Below are positions 36,008 to 45,557 of a stretch of 64,000 bases of DNA, piece by piece. Source of the DNA: Lachnospiraceae bacterium (GTDB lineage: Bacteria > Bacillota > Clostridia > Lachnospirales > Lachnospiraceae); contig JAIDFQ010000055.1 of NCBI GenBank assembly GCA_029054245.1, forward strand, positions 1 to 64,000. Reading direction: 5' to 3'. The position numbers and the translations under genes were made by a program. The notes below the pieces were generated by a model, which did not search any database, was not told where the DNA came from, and saw only the letters and a program-made list of their open reading frames with translations. Positions within the stretch are counted from its first letter, which is position 1, and every line of letters starts with the position of its first letter.

Positions 36008-37339
36008 ATGGCAAAAAAAGAAGTAAGAAGAAGGAAAGCATCTGATACGGCAAGAGAAAGAAGAAGAAAACGAAGGAAAAGAGTTGTATTGGCAGAGCGG
36101 ATTGTAGCAGCGGCTTTCATTTTAGCAGTTTTTGCGGGAGGCATTTTCCTTATTTGGCAGCTTTCGCCTGAAATTAAGATTGCGAAGCAGCTTGAGGCGG
36201 CAGGTGAATATGTGCAGACCCAGGATTTTGAGCAGGCAATTGCCTCCTGCGAGGAAGCTTTGGAGATTGATTCCAAATCCATTAAGGCATATAGGGCAAT
36301 GGCAGGTGTTTATTTAACCCAGGAAGATTGGGAATCGGCGGAACAGGTTCTGTACAGAGGATGGGAAACGACCCAGGATGAAAGTCTCCTGCAGGAATAT
36401 TGTGTACATCTTTTAAATGATGCTGTTGCAGATATCAATGCACAGAACTGTACTTTGCAGACGCTTGAAAAATGCGTGATGGCAATTGAAAAGAATCAGG
36501 TGAATGAAGAAGGGTATAAGCTTCTTGATGCCTGTTATGCCCGCTTGTTTGCGGCGGAGGCAGAAGGATTGTTCTGTGATGTGGAGGAAAATGGCGCATG
36601 CGGTTTTGAGTTGTATCTGAACATTATGAACAGGATGCTTTCGATTTATAATGCAAATCCGGTGGAGGAGTTGAAGGCTGAAATCGTGAAATTTTCAGTG
36701 CCGGGCAATACGATGCTATACCTGGATGTAGGGCATATAGCTGACTATCAAGAACTTCTTGTGCGAGTTGCGATCATAGATGAAGAAGAAAAGCTTGCCG
36801 GGCTTTCGGCTTGTCTTGCAAAAGCGGCATGGGCACAGGAAATCTTTGCACCGGCATTTCGTATTTTTGAATCTGGTGAGTTTATCTCCATTAAGGAATT
36901 TATGCAGTCACAGGATTATATTTCCATCAGGGATCAATTTATTGAAAGAACTATGGAATATTGGGACGGAGAGACGTATATACCTGTAAGCAGGGAAAAG
37001 ATGAAGTTGATGCAGGAAGAGGGACAGTGGAAGTTTGCCTTTGCAGATTTTGAGGATTGTCCGGATACTTCCGGTGTCATTAAAGTGTGGGGAGCCAAGC
37101 AGGAAGATGCAGGTGTACAGAGACTTTGTATTTCCTATGAACCGCCATCAGAAAATGGAGAATATTATCCCCACACGACCTATGAATTTGTTTATCTTTA
37201 CAGCAATGTAAAAATTGGCAGTGAATATGTTCCTTTGATGAATTACCGTTTTGAAACAAGGATATCTGCACCGGAGGGCACGACCTCCCAGCTGATTGGC
37301 GATTGGGGTGGGGAACATGAGTGGACAGCAGAATATTGA
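36008..37339 (+). CDS. Membrane-anchored TPR protein of unknown function
   Basis: The 443-residue protein begins with a very basic cytoplasmic stretch (KKEVRRRKAS ... RRKRRKR), then one membrane helix (residues about 40-60, 'IVAAAFILAVFAGGIFLIW'). A TPR pair follows ('GEYVQTQDFEQAIASCEEALEID' region near 75), then a long extracytoplasmic region without recognised domains. ATG 36008 begins 15 bp after the helicase stop. Envelope-related scaffolding is plausible but not shown. Confidence 0.6.
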   Translation: MAKKEVRRRKASDTARERRRKRRKRVVLAERIVAAAFILAVFAGGIFLIWQLSPEIKIAKQLEAAGEYVQTQDFEQAIASCEEALEIDSKSIKAYRAMAGVYLTQEDWESAEQVLYRGWETTQDESLLQEYCVHLLNDAVADINAQNCTLQTLEKCVMAIEKNQVNEEGYKLLDACYARLFAAEAEGLFCDVEENGACGFELYLNIMNRMLSIYNANPVEELKAEIVKFSVPGNTMLYLDVGHIADYQELLVRVAIIDEEEKLAGLSACLAKAAWAQEIFAPAFRIFESGEFISIKEFMQSQDYISIRDQFIERTMEYWDGETYIPVSREKMKLMQEEGQWKFAFADFEDCPDTSGVIKVWGAKQEDAGVQRLCISYEPPSENGEYYPHTTYEFVYLYSNVKIGSEYVPLMNYRFETRISAPEGTTSQLIGDWGGEHEWTAEY

Positions 37340-37353
37340 TAGAATAATTGCAA

Positions 37354-37374
37354 GCCTCCTCAGATAGAGGAGGC
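37354..37374. terminator. Hairpin after the TPR gene
   Basis: GCCTCCTC (37354-37361) pairs with GAGGAGGC (37367-37374) around AGATA. No U tract follows. Confidence 0.5.
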
Positions 37375-37420
37375 TGTCAATCTAAATATATAGGAAACAG
37401 GTTTAATTGGGTAAGAGAAA

Positions 37421-38593
37421 ATGATAGCAATCTTGTCTAAATTATTTATCAAAGATTATACGAATACATCAGATATTAAAGTACGTCAGTTATATGGTAT
37501 GCTCTGCGGCGGCGTTGGAATCTTCCTGAATGTGTTTTTGTTTTTAACCAAATTTATTGCCGGACATCTCTCAGGCTCGATTGCAATAATGGCGGATGCG
37601 TTTAATAATCTTTCTGATGCAGGTTCTTCCATTATCACGCTGGTTGGATTTAAGATGGCAGGTCAGAAACCGGACAGCCAGCATCCTTTTGGACATGGCA
37701 GAATAGAATATGTATCAGGACTTTTGGTGTCAGTCATTATTCTGCTCATGGGAGTTGAACTATTAAAGTCCTCCGCATCTAAGGTTCTGCATCCTGAGGC
37801 GATCGATGCAAGCCCGCTTGTGCTGATGATTCTGGTGGCGTCTATTTGTGTAAAACTATATATGTTCTTTTACAACAGCAGGATCAGCAAAAAGATTGAC
37901 AGTGCGGCAATGATGGCAACGGCAAAAGACAGCATCAGTGACAGCGTTTCTACAATCGTGGTTCTGCTGACCACACTGCTTGCCTGTTTCTCGGATATAC
38001 AGATCGATGGATGGTGTGGTATTCTGGTAGCCCTGTTTGTCATCTGGACTGGCGTGGGCGCTATGAAGGATACTGTGGGACCACTTCTTGGGCAGCCGCC
38101 GGAGGCGGAATTTGTGAAACATATAGAAGACATCATCATGGAGTATAAGCAACAGGGCGTGCTGGGACTGCATGATTTGGTGGTACATAATTACGGACCT
38201 GGCAGAGTGATGCTTTCAGTTCATGTGGAAGTGCCTTCCACAGGGGATATCCTAGTTTTACATGACATGATCGATGTGATTGAGCACAGACTTGCCTATG
38301 AACTAAACTGCAGTGCGGTAATTCACATGGATCCGGTGTGCCTGGAGGATGAAATAACTAACCGCATTAGGCACAAAGTGGAGGACATCATAGTGGGAAT
38401 GGAAGGAGAGGTGAAATTCCATGATTTCCGTATTGTACATGGTCCCACCCACACGAATCTGATTTTTGATGTGGTAGTTCCGTACGATTACAGGATGTCA
38501 GATGAGGAAGTGGTGTCTTATATCAAAGAACAGGTAGAGCAGCTGGGAGAAAATTATTTTGCTGTGATAGATGTGGATAAAGCTTATGTATAA
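37421..38593 (+). CDS. Cation diffusion facilitator transporter
   Basis: The 390-residue protein has six membrane helices, the metal-binding 'ADAFNNLSDAGSS' in the second helix (D-x3-D-type pair), 'HPFGHGRIEYVSGL', and a C-terminal cytoplasmic dimerisation domain ('VHNYGPGRVMLSVHVEVP'). The C-terminal domain continues with an extra ferredoxin-like stretch. CDF proteins export Zn, Mn, Fe or Co in exchange for protons; the metal is not predictable here. Confidence 0.9.
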   Translation: MIAILSKLFIKDYTNTSDIKVRQLYGMLCGGVGIFLNVFLFLTKFIAGHLSGSIAIMADAFNNLSDAGSSIITLVGFKMAGQKPDSQHPFGHGRIEYVSGLLVSVIILLMGVELLKSSASKVLHPEAIDASPLVLMILVASICVKLYMFFYNSRISKKIDSAAMMATAKDSISDSVSTIVVLLTTLLACFSDIQIDGWCGILVALFVIWTGVGAMKDTVGPLLGQPPEAEFVKHIEDIIMEYKQQGVLGLHDLVVHNYGPGRVMLSVHVEVPSTGDILVLHDMIDVIEHRLAYELNCSAVIHMDPVCLEDEITNRIRHKVEDIIVGMEGEVKFHDFRIVHGPTHTNLIFDVVVPYDYRMSDEEVVSYIKEQVEQLGENYFAVIDVDKAYV

Positions 38594-41500
38594 CAAAAAA
38601 TTTCATTGGTATTTTATATTTAGTCTGGCGGAACTGATATTTCTGCTTATATTCAGCATAAATGTATTATTAAAAGGCACATTGGAATATGAATTCCATG
38701 ATTATATGACAGACCGGTCGGATGCGGCAGTTAAAATCTGTACAGAAAGAATCCGTGTTCCTAAGGGGATTTACAAGGTGACGGTTCAATATGAAAAGGA
38801 AAGAGGAAACGGTCAGTGCTATGCACAGGCAAGTGAAAGGGGCGTGCACAGCCTGTATTCCGATCATGTGAAGCTTTCTTATCTGCAGTCGGAGAGAAGT
38901 TTTGATATTTATGTCAATGATGATGTAGATGATCTGCGGCTTGTTGTGGAACCGGAAGAAAATGCTGTCTTTGTAGTTGACTGTATCCGTATTGAAACGG
39001 CAGCAAACGCAAAGATCTATCAGATTTTCAGTATGGCGATAAAACTGCTTCTAGTAAATGCGGTGGTTGCTGTCATTTATTACAGGGATAAGAAATTTAA
39101 GAAATCAGCAGAAATATTCTGCCTGTTTGCAATTGGTATGGCAGCCTCAGCAGGGCTTATGGAAGAATATATTTTGTTTGGACATGACTTGATGTTCCAT
39201 CTGCTCAGAATAGAAGGGCTTAAGGACGGACTGTTGGCGGGAGACTATCCGGTAAGGATGCAGCCTGGATGGTTTAATGGCTGGGGGTATCCGGTGTCTA
39301 TAATGTATGGAGATCAGATGCTGTACTTCCCGGCACTTTTGCGCCTTGTGGGCGTGAGTGTGCAGAATGCCTATAAATGCTATATAGCCGCCGTCAACTT
39401 GGGTACAGCGGCTGTGGCGTATTATGCCTTTTTAAAAATATCCGGGGATAAGAGGACAGCAATGTTTGGAAGCTGTCTGTATACATTATCGCCCTACAGG
39501 TTAAGCTGTATTTATGTGCGCGCGGCGCTTGGGGAGTACTCTGCAATGCTGTTTCTGCCCTTGGTGATCTTGTGCTTCTGGTATGCGTTTGAAGCGAAGG
39601 AAGATGAAAAAATCACGTCAGATAAATTGGCGGCGCCAATCATAGGATTTACCGGTCTGATTCAGACGCATGTGCTGACTTGTTTCCTGACGGCTTTTAT
39701 GATGGTTCTTTTTTGCATCGTTTATTATAAAAGAATCTTCAGGAAGAATGTACTGCGCTACCTATTGCAAATCGCTGCGATAACTGTGCTTGTCAATCTC
39801 TGGTTCATTGTACCATTTTTACAGTATATGGGGGAAGACTTCGTGGTTACTGCAAAGGCGGAAATGACACCTGCTTTTCAGAGATGGGGGGCAAACTTTG
39901 CAGAATTATTTGCGGTCTACTGGAATGGAACCTTAAATTCGGCATGGGGAGAGATTGCTTCTATTTCCCAGAAATTTCCAAAGCCGGTTGGATCGGCATA
40001 TCTTCTGGTTTTGGCGGCGGCGGTGTGCATATATGTTCAGGGAAAGGCAAAAAAGCAGGGGAAAAGGATGTTTTTATGCACAGGCTTTTTTCTCCTTTCT
40101 GTTTTCATGGCTTCCACAGCATTTCCTTATTACGCTGTGAATAAGATGATTCCGGCTTTGGGAAGTCTTTTCCTTCATATACAGTTTCCGTACCGGTTTC
40201 TTACAATAGCGGCTCTTTTCGGGAGTCTGTTGGCAGTCTTTTCCGTGATGGAAATTTCGGGTAATTACGGAAAGAAGGCAGGGGCGGCTGTTGTGGCGCT
40301 GATAGGGCTTGTGGCTGTTTTACAGGGGACACAGCTTATTTATAGTACGCTTTACAGGGGAGATTATTTTGTCATATATGATATTGCGGGGCTTGACAAC
40401 AATGCTGTGTCGACAGGAGAATATCTTTATGAAGATTCATGGGGGCCGGCGACAGAAGCGCGGCAGATACCTGTAGCTGAAGGAGCTGTAATTGAGGGGT
40501 TCAATAAGCGATATTGTGAAGTGAGCGTAACTTGCAAGAGTGAAAGGGAAGATGCCTTTGTATTGATGCCACTGTTTTATTACATTGGATATGAGGCGCG
40601 TGATCTGGCGACGGATGAAGTATTGGAGCTGGTAAGAAGTGAAGATAATAACAGGATAAGAGTGAATCTGCCGGTGGGATATGAAGGGACGCTTAGGGTA
40701 CGTTTCAAAGAGCTTCCGGCATGGCAGGCAGCCAAACTGATTTCTCTTCTGGCGATTTTGCTTCTCATTTTTAGATGGATGAAAAAGAAGAAAGGAAGTA
40801 GCGGCGGCGGAAGATTGATTCAAAAAGCAAAGGGGAGTTTTAAAGGAGCTTTGGGCAGCTTTGGAGGTGCAACGCCTTTTTGGAGTGGAGTGGTCACGTG
40901 CATTGTGTTTGGTATTTTGTTGGCGCTGAATTTTCATGCAGATTATACTTCCGATGATTTTAAATATCATTTCTTTTTTGACACCATGGGAACGCCCCAT
41001 GAGGGGACCCACCGTATGCGGGTGTGGGAAGTGTTTACCTCCATGGAAAATCACTGGAGGCTGTGCAACGGGCGCATCGTAGCCCACGGCGCGCTGCAGC
41101 TGGCGCTTATGCTGGGGAAAAGGGGATTTAAGATTTTAAATTCTGTGATGTTTGTTTTGCTTGGCTCACTTATTTATCTGCATGCTGCCTATGGCAAAAA
41201 GAAAAGTCCGATGCTCCTTGTCTTTATTTATGCAGGGCTTTGGTTCTTTCTCCCACAGTTTGGGATGACGGTCATCTGGGCTTCGGGGGCGGCAAATTAC
41301 CTGTGGAATACCGTTCTCATACTGGCATTTATGCTCCCTTACCGCGTGTATCTTATGAATCATAAGGGAATGGAGGAACGTCCCGGAATCTTGATTTTGA
41401 TGGGGATTTTAGGTGTTTTTGCCGGATGCACCAATGAAAACAGCGGCGGTGCCATGGTGCTGCTTGGGCTTATGTATATAGGGCTGTACTATTATCACAA

Positions 41501-42191
41501 AATACCAGTGCCCAAATGGGCAATTGGCGGCATAGCGGGAGGAATTTTAGGAATTATCCTGCTGATTTCGGCGCCGGGCAATTACAGGATATCCTCTCGG
41601 ACAGACTTTGCAGGGCTGGTAGAAAGAGGAAAACAAATCTTGGCGGTGACAAAAAAGGAACTGGCTTTCTTTATTATGATCTTTCTGGGGATTCTGCTGC
41701 TTTTTTATGTGTTCCACAAAAGGATAGGGGAAAAACCCTTTGAGAAGCTACCAATTATTTATGTTCTGGCGGGAGTAGCATCTATTTGTGTGCTTGTGTT
41801 TTCAGCCATGCATCCGGAACGCACATGGTTTATAGGGACGGTGTTCTTTCTCATTGCGGCAGCATATCTGTACGGGGATTTGCTCAGCCTTTCTGGAACT
41901 GCCTCCGCCGTATTGACGGTGGTGATAGTGTTAAGCTTTGCCTATTCTTTTCAGCTGGAGTACCGAAAGATCGATGCAACATATGCCCAGGTGAGGGAGG
42001 GCGTTGACAGGATTGAACAGGCAGTGCAAAACGGAGAGGATTCTGTCACCATTCCCATGGTAGAGCCTTCTGATAGTAAATATGATGCTTACAATGGCAC
42101 CAGCTATGTTAAGGAACCAGCGGATGACTGGATGAATGCGTGGATGGCGCAATATTATGGACTTGAGGCAATTTATGGAACAGAAAAGTAA
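38586..42191 (+). CDS. Giant membrane protein: YfhO-like half fused to a DUF6056-like half
   Basis: About 1200 residues. The N-terminal part (to about 740) resembles large multi-helix GT-C-like/YfhO proteins: a first helix, an extracytoplasmic beta domain ('GIYKVTVQYEKE'), then about 12 helices with 'HDLMFHLLRIEGLKDGL' and 'TLSPYRLSCIYVRAALGE'. A basic Gly/Ser/Lys linker (near 740-770) leads to a second polytopic unit with 'DDFKYHFFFDTMG' and 'CTNENSGGAMVLLGL', typical of DUF6056. Such proteins are thought to transfer lipid-linked sugars outside the membrane. ATG 38586 overlaps the CDF stop; ATG 38571 is also possible. The fusion is unusual. Confidence 0.72.
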   Translation: MYNKKFHWYFIFSLAELIFLLIFSINVLLKGTLEYEFHDYMTDRSDAAVKICTERIRVPKGIYKVTVQYEKERGNGQCYAQASERGVHSLYSDHVKLSYLQSERSFDIYVNDDVDDLRLVVEPEENAVFVVDCIRIETAANAKIYQIFSMAIKLLLVNAVVAVIYYRDKKFKKSAEIFCLFAIGMAASAGLMEEYILFGHDLMFHLLRIEGLKDGLLAGDYPVRMQPGWFNGWGYPVSIMYGDQMLYFPALLRLVGVSVQNAYKCYIAAVNLGTAAVAYYAFLKISGDKRTAMFGSCLYTLSPYRLSCIYVRAALGEYSAMLFLPLVILCFWYAFEAKEDEKITSDKLAAPIIGFTGLIQTHVLTCFLTAFMMVLFCIVYYKRIFRKNVLRYLLQIAAITVLVNLWFIVPFLQYMGEDFVVTAKAEMTPAFQRWGANFAELFAVYWNGTLNSAWGEIASISQKFPKPVGSAYLLVLAAAVCIYVQGKAKKQGKRMFLCTGFFLLSVFMASTAFPYYAVNKMIPALGSLFLHIQFPYRFLTIAALFGSLLAVFSVMEISGNYGKKAGAAVVALIGLVAVLQGTQLIYSTLYRGDYFVIYDIAGLDNNAVSTGEYLYEDSWGPATEARQIPVAEGAVIEGFNKRYCEVSVTCKSEREDAFVLMPLFYYIGYEARDLATDEVLELVRSEDNNRIRVNLPVGYEGTLRVRFKELPAWQAAKLISLLAILLLIFRWMKKKKGSSGGGRLIQKAKGSFKGALGSFGGATPFWSGVVTCIVFGILLALNFHADYTSDDFKYHFFFDTMGTPHEGTHRMRVWEVFTSMENHWRLCNGRIVAHGALQLALMLGKRGFKILNSVMFVLLGSLIYLHAAYGKKKSPMLLVFIYAGLWFFLPQFGMTVIWASGAANYLWNTVLILAFMLPYRVYLMNHKGMEERPGILILMGILGVFAGCTNENSGGAMVLLGLMYIGLYYYHKIPVPKWAIGGIAGGILGIILLISAPGNYRISSRTDFAGLVERGKQILAVTKKELAFFIMIFLGILLLFYVFHKRIGEKPFEKLPIIYVLAGVASICVLVFSAMHPERTWFIGTVFFLIAAAYLYGDLLSLSGTASAVLTVVIVLSFAYSFQLEYRKIDATYAQVREGVDRIEQAVQNGEDSVTIPMVEPSDSKYDAYNGTSYVKEPADDWMNAWMAQYYGLEAIYGTEK

Positions 42192-42304
42192 ACCAGCATC
42201 TTGCATAGCCTATTTAAAACGTGTATAATTCGTAAGTGGTAAGATTGTTCTTGAAATAACAAAAGGAAACATAGATGAAATAGAAAAGAAAAAGGAGAAT
42301 AGCA

Positions 42305-43846
42305 ATGAAAAAACCTACAGTATTAATGATTTTAGACGGATATGGTCTGAATGAGCGCCAGGACGGCAATGCCGTAGCGGAAGCGAAAACCCCTGTTATG
42401 GACAAGTTGATGGCAGAATGCCCCTTTGTAAAGGGAAATGCAAGCGGTATGGCGGTAGGACTTCCCGAAGGTCAGATGGGCAACTCAGAGGTCGGTCATT
42501 TAAATATGGGGGCAGGACGTATCGTATATCAGGAGCTGACAAGGATTACAAAGGAAATTCAGGACGGAACTTTTTTTGAAAATCCTGCTCTTTTAAAAGC
42601 GGTGGAAAACTGCAAGAAAAAGGATTCTGCACTTCATATGTTTGGGCTCCTTTCAGACGGCGGCGTTCACAGCCATAATACCCATCTGTATGGTCTTTTG
42701 GAACTGGCAAAGAGGAATGGGCTGACGAAGGTTTATGTACATTGTTTCTTAGATGGTCGTGATACACCTCCTGCAAGTGGAAAAGGCTACGCAGAGGAAC
42801 TTGAGAAAGAGATGAAAAAAATTGGCGTGGGCGAAATTGCATCTGTTACAGGCCGCTATTATGCAATGGACAGAGATAATAACTATGACAGGGTTCATCT
42901 TGCATATGATGCCCTTACCAAGGGAGAAGGGCTTACGGCGACAAGCGGTCCTGATGGAATCCAGGCTTCCTATGACAGGGAGGAGACGGATGAGTTCGTA
43001 AAGCCTACGGTAGTGATGAAAGACGGCGCACCGGTTGCCACCATTAAGGATGGAGATTCTGTGATATTCTTTAATTTCAGACCTGACCGCGCAAGGGAGA
43101 TTACCAGAAGCTTCTGTGACGATGATTTTAAGGGATTTGACAGAGGCAGGAGGCTTGATCTTACTTATGTATGCTTCTCCGACTACGACCCTACAATTCC
43201 CAACAAGGAAATTGCATTCCATAAGATTTCTGTGACAAACACCTTTGGAGAATGGCTTGCAGCAAATCATATGAAGCAGGCGAGAATTGCAGAGACTGAG
43301 AAATATGCGCATGTAACATTCTTTTTCAACGGCGGTGTCGAGGAACCCAACGAAGGAGAGGACCGAATTTTAGTAAACTCTCCGAAAGACGTTGCGACTT
43401 ATGACTTAAAGCCGCAGATGAGCGCTTACGAGGTCTGTGATAAGCTGGTAGAAGCCATTAAATCTGGTAAGTATGATGTGATTATCATTAATTTTGCAAA
43501 CCCCGATATGGTAGGTCATACTGGTGTGGAGGCGGCTGCAATTAAGGCAGTGGAAGCAGTGGATGAATGCGTAGGCAAGGCGGTGGATGCTATCAAGGAA
43601 GTTGACGGACAGATGTTCATCTGCGCAGACCACGGAAATGCAGAGCAGCTTGTAGATTATGAGACAGGCGCACCGTTTACCGCTCATACCACAAATCCGG
43701 TTCCTTTCATTATCGTGAATGCAGATCCGGCATATACACTGAGAGAAGAAGGCTGTCTGGCAGATATCGTTCCTACTATGATAGAAATGATGGGCATGGA
43801 ACAGCCCAAGGAAATGACAGGAAAATCTCTGCTGATCAAAAAGTAA
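42305..43846 (+). CDS. gpmI: 2,3-bisphosphoglycerate-independent phosphoglycerate mutase
   Basis: The 513-residue alkaline-phosphatase-superfamily enzyme has 'LMILDGYGLNE', the phosphorylated-serine motif 'MGNSEVGHLNMGAGR', 'LDGRDTPP', 'DRDNNYDRV' and 'ADHGNAEQ'. It uses manganese to interconvert 3- and 2-phosphoglycerate. AAGGAG precedes ATG 42305. A TATAAT at 42234-42239 may be its promoter. It completes the glycolytic set with gapA, pgk and tpiA. The prophage begins just downstream. Confidence 0.96.
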   Translation: MKKPTVLMILDGYGLNERQDGNAVAEAKTPVMDKLMAECPFVKGNASGMAVGLPEGQMGNSEVGHLNMGAGRIVYQELTRITKEIQDGTFFENPALLKAVENCKKKDSALHMFGLLSDGGVHSHNTHLYGLLELAKRNGLTKVYVHCFLDGRDTPPASGKGYAEELEKEMKKIGVGEIASVTGRYYAMDRDNNYDRVHLAYDALTKGEGLTATSGPDGIQASYDREETDEFVKPTVVMKDGAPVATIKDGDSVIFFNFRPDRAREITRSFCDDDFKGFDRGRRLDLTYVCFSDYDPTIPNKEIAFHKISVTNTFGEWLAANHMKQARIAETEKYAHVTFFFNGGVEEPNEGEDRILVNSPKDVATYDLKPQMSAYEVCDKLVEAIKSGKYDVIIINFANPDMVGHTGVEAAAIKAVEAVDECVGKAVDAIKEVDGQMFICADHGNAEQLVDYETGAPFTAHTTNPVPFIIVNADPAYTLREEGCLADIVPTMIEMMGMEQPKEMTGKSLLIKK

Positions 43847-43925
43847 TTTTGCATGGCAGCATGCCGTTTATGAGGATATATAGGAACAGTTCAGTGCCCA
43901 CAGGTTAAGATTTTGTTAACATTAT

Positions 43926-44060
43926 AGGATTTGCAAGACCTAAAAATGCTGTATTTTGCGAGGTTTCTCAAGGTACAAAACAGTAAAAATTAACTGTAAG
44001 TATACACAAAATATACAAATCAAATCATGTTGATTGCTGTTAATAGGTCTTGCAAATCCT
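43926..44060. repeat. 16-bp inverted repeat at the prophage left end
   Basis: AGGATTTGCAAGACCT (43926-43941) recurs exactly inverted at 44045-44060, the second copy lying inside the last codons of the integrase gene. The copies are 103 bp apart. They could be integrase arm/core sites or mark attL. The true attR lies beyond the window. Confidence 0.55.
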
Positions 44061-45099
44061 TTTCTACATAAACCTTATTTGTTATGCCTTCCTTGGAATG
44101 ACCAAGAATGGTTTTTTTACTGTTTTCATTTACGCCTGCTCTGTCCATCATGGTAGCACAAGTATAACGTGTGTCATGCGGAAGATGATCTAACTTAAGG
44201 AAGTACATGGCAGGTTCCCAGATATATTTCATAAAAACGCTCCATGTATATCTTTTTCCCATATTATTTAAAAGATAAATGTTATTTCTATCATATAGCT
44301 CTTGCATAAAGGAATGTATTTTGTCTGCAATGGGGATAATCCGATTTTTTCCGGCATCGGTCTTTACCCCTCCAATCATATAGCTTTGATCCAGATGCAC
44401 ATTTTCTATTTTCATAGAGAGAAGTTCTTCAATCCTCATTCCGGTATAAACCATTATGAGAACAATCTGTACATCCTTATTGTCAGAATAATTCCATAGT
44501 AGTTCCACTTCGTCACGTGAGAATGTGGAATGTATTTTATCCTGTCTGATTTTATAAAGAAAATCTATATCTCCTATAAAATTTTCAGAAATGTATTTTT
44601 GCTTCCGGGCAAGGTCAAAGGTCTCAAAAAGTACCGTTTTTACATTTGTGACGGTAGAACTTGACATATCACATATAGAGTCGGCTATGTCCTGCACGTC
44701 TTGAAATTTCACTGCATCTATGCGCTTCCCGTAAAGAGGTGAGCATTTAAGCAGTGCCGCGTTATAAGAGCGCTTAAGCTGATCAGAAACACTCCCTTTC
44801 TTTGCCTGGATATGTCCTAAATGCTTGATAAGCCACGTGTCAGCTATTTCTTTAAAGGTAGGGCAGGAGGAAGAGGTTCTTGGAATATCTATGGCAGTTC
44901 CAGCGTTATATTGTGCAAGCAGGTTCTGTGCATCCATTTTACCCTGTTTTGTGCGCTCGAAATAGCCAAGGTATTTATAGTCAATGATTTCTTTTCCCTG
45001 CTTGTTGAATTTCTTTCCATTGGGGACTCGAACAGCTATAGGACGGCGGCGGTTCCTGCCAAGGTCAACAATGCTTCCATAGCCGGGTGGGTTCTTCAT
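44020..45099 (-). CDS. int: Tyrosine recombinase (integrase) of the prophage
   Basis: The 359-residue protein has an AP2-like/arm-binding N-terminus, a SAM-like core-binding domain and the catalytic set 'YTGMRIEELL' (Arg), 'LPHDTRYTCAT' (His-x-x-Arg), 'LGHSK' and Tyr in 'NKVYVEK'. It reads towards the chromosome-prophage border, as phage integrases usually do. The start is ATG at 45099 (after AGGAGG), ten codons inside the longest frame. Confidence 0.92.
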   Translation of the reverse strand: MKNPPGYGSIVDLGRNRRRPIAVRVPNGKKFNKQGKEIIDYKYLGYFERTKQGKMDAQNLLAQYNAGTAIDIPRTSSSCPTFKEIADTWLIKHLGHIQAKKGSVSDQLKRSYNAALLKCSPLYGKRIDAVKFQDVQDIADSICDMSSSTVTNVKTVLFETFDLARKQKYISENFIGDIDFLYKIRQDKIHSTFSRDEVELLWNYSDNKDVQIVLIMVYTGMRIEELLSMKIENVHLDQSYMIGGVKTDAGKNRIIPIADKIHSFMQELYDRNNIYLLNNMGKRYTWSVFMKYIWEPAMYFLKLDHLPHDTRYTCATMMDRAGVNENSKKTILGHSKEGITNKVYVEKDLQDLLTAINMI

Positions 45100-45145
45100 G
45101 GTATCATCCTCCTTCTTATTTTTGGGCACAAAAATGCCCGGTAAC

Positions 45146-45174
45146 TTGATTTTGTACCGGGGAAATGATATAAT
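45146..45174 (+). promoter_or_regulatory. Promoter of a short RNA
   Basis: TTGATT (45146-45151), 17-bp spacer and TATAAT (45169-45174), pointing rightwards from the integrase gene's 5' side. Confidence 0.65.
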
Positions 45175-45180
45175 TCATAT

Positions 45181-45255
45181 GCCTATGTATAAATTATATC
45201 GGGGTTCCCGGTATGGTTTGCCGCTCTGGTGTTCCAGCACCAGGGCGGTCTTTCA
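45181..45255 (+). ncRNA. Predicted small RNA, possible type I antitoxin
   Basis: Starting just after the 45146-45174 promoter and ending at a GC-rich terminator (GCCGCTCTGGTG/CACCAGGGCGGT, 45220-45249, then CTTTC), the transcript would be about 70-75 nt. It contains 'GGTATGGTTTGCCG', which could pair with 'CATACCC' and 'CCGGCAAC' in the leader of the peptide gene at 45338. No frame of useful length is present. An antitoxin role is inferred from this arrangement. Confidence 0.45.
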
Positions 45256-45262
45256 TTTCAGC

Positions 45263-45291
45263 TTGTTGGAGCAGAGTATCCATGTTATAAT
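45263..45291 (+). promoter_or_regulatory. Promoter of the small hydrophobic peptide gene
   Basis: TTGTTG (45263-45268), 17-bp spacer and TATAAT (45286-45291). The transcript would have a leader of about 40 nt. Confidence 0.5.
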
Positions 45292-45337
45292 TTCATTGTT
45301 GTCATACCCAATCCGGCAACGGAAAGGGGGTGTAGCA

Positions 45338-45433
45338 TTGAATATACTTGTATCTTTTTTGGTCGCTGTTACGGCTGGTGTGACCTGCCATTACATCATC
45401 AAGTGGTTAGACAGCGGCGACAATGACAACTAG
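45338..45433 (+). CDS. 31-residue membrane peptide, Fst/Ldr-like toxin candidate
   Basis: TTG 45338 follows AAAGGGGGTG. The peptide is one hydrophobic helix followed by a charged tail: 'NILVSFLVAVTAGVTCHYII' then 'KWLDSGDNDN'. A helix ending in W-L-D plus charged residues recalls Fst/Ldr type I toxins, which permeabilise the membrane. It lies between integrase and lipoprotein genes in the lysogeny module. A terminator at 45441-45472 follows. Family assignment is tentative. Confidence 0.5.
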   Translation: MNILVSFLVAVTAGVTCHYIIKWLDSGDNDN

Positions 45434-45440
45434 CCCAAAA

Positions 45441-45472
45441 GAACCCCTCGGAAACGCCATTCCGGGGGGTTC
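45441..45472. terminator. Strong hairpin after the peptide gene
   Basis: GAACCCCTCGGAA (45441-45453) pairs with TTCCGGGGGGTTC (45460-45472) around CGCCA. Confidence 0.7.
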
Positions 45473-45557
45473 GCTTTGTAGCATCAAACTACTTGTATCT
45501 TTTTGCCTACTGGCATTATAGCATATGCAAATCCAGTTTGCAATATTCCCCGGAAGT

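Noticed and set aside
40437-41087. 216-residue minus-strand frame inside the giant membrane protein
   Set aside because: The plus-strand frame is uninterrupted with clear membrane-protein composition; the antisense frame has no start signal.
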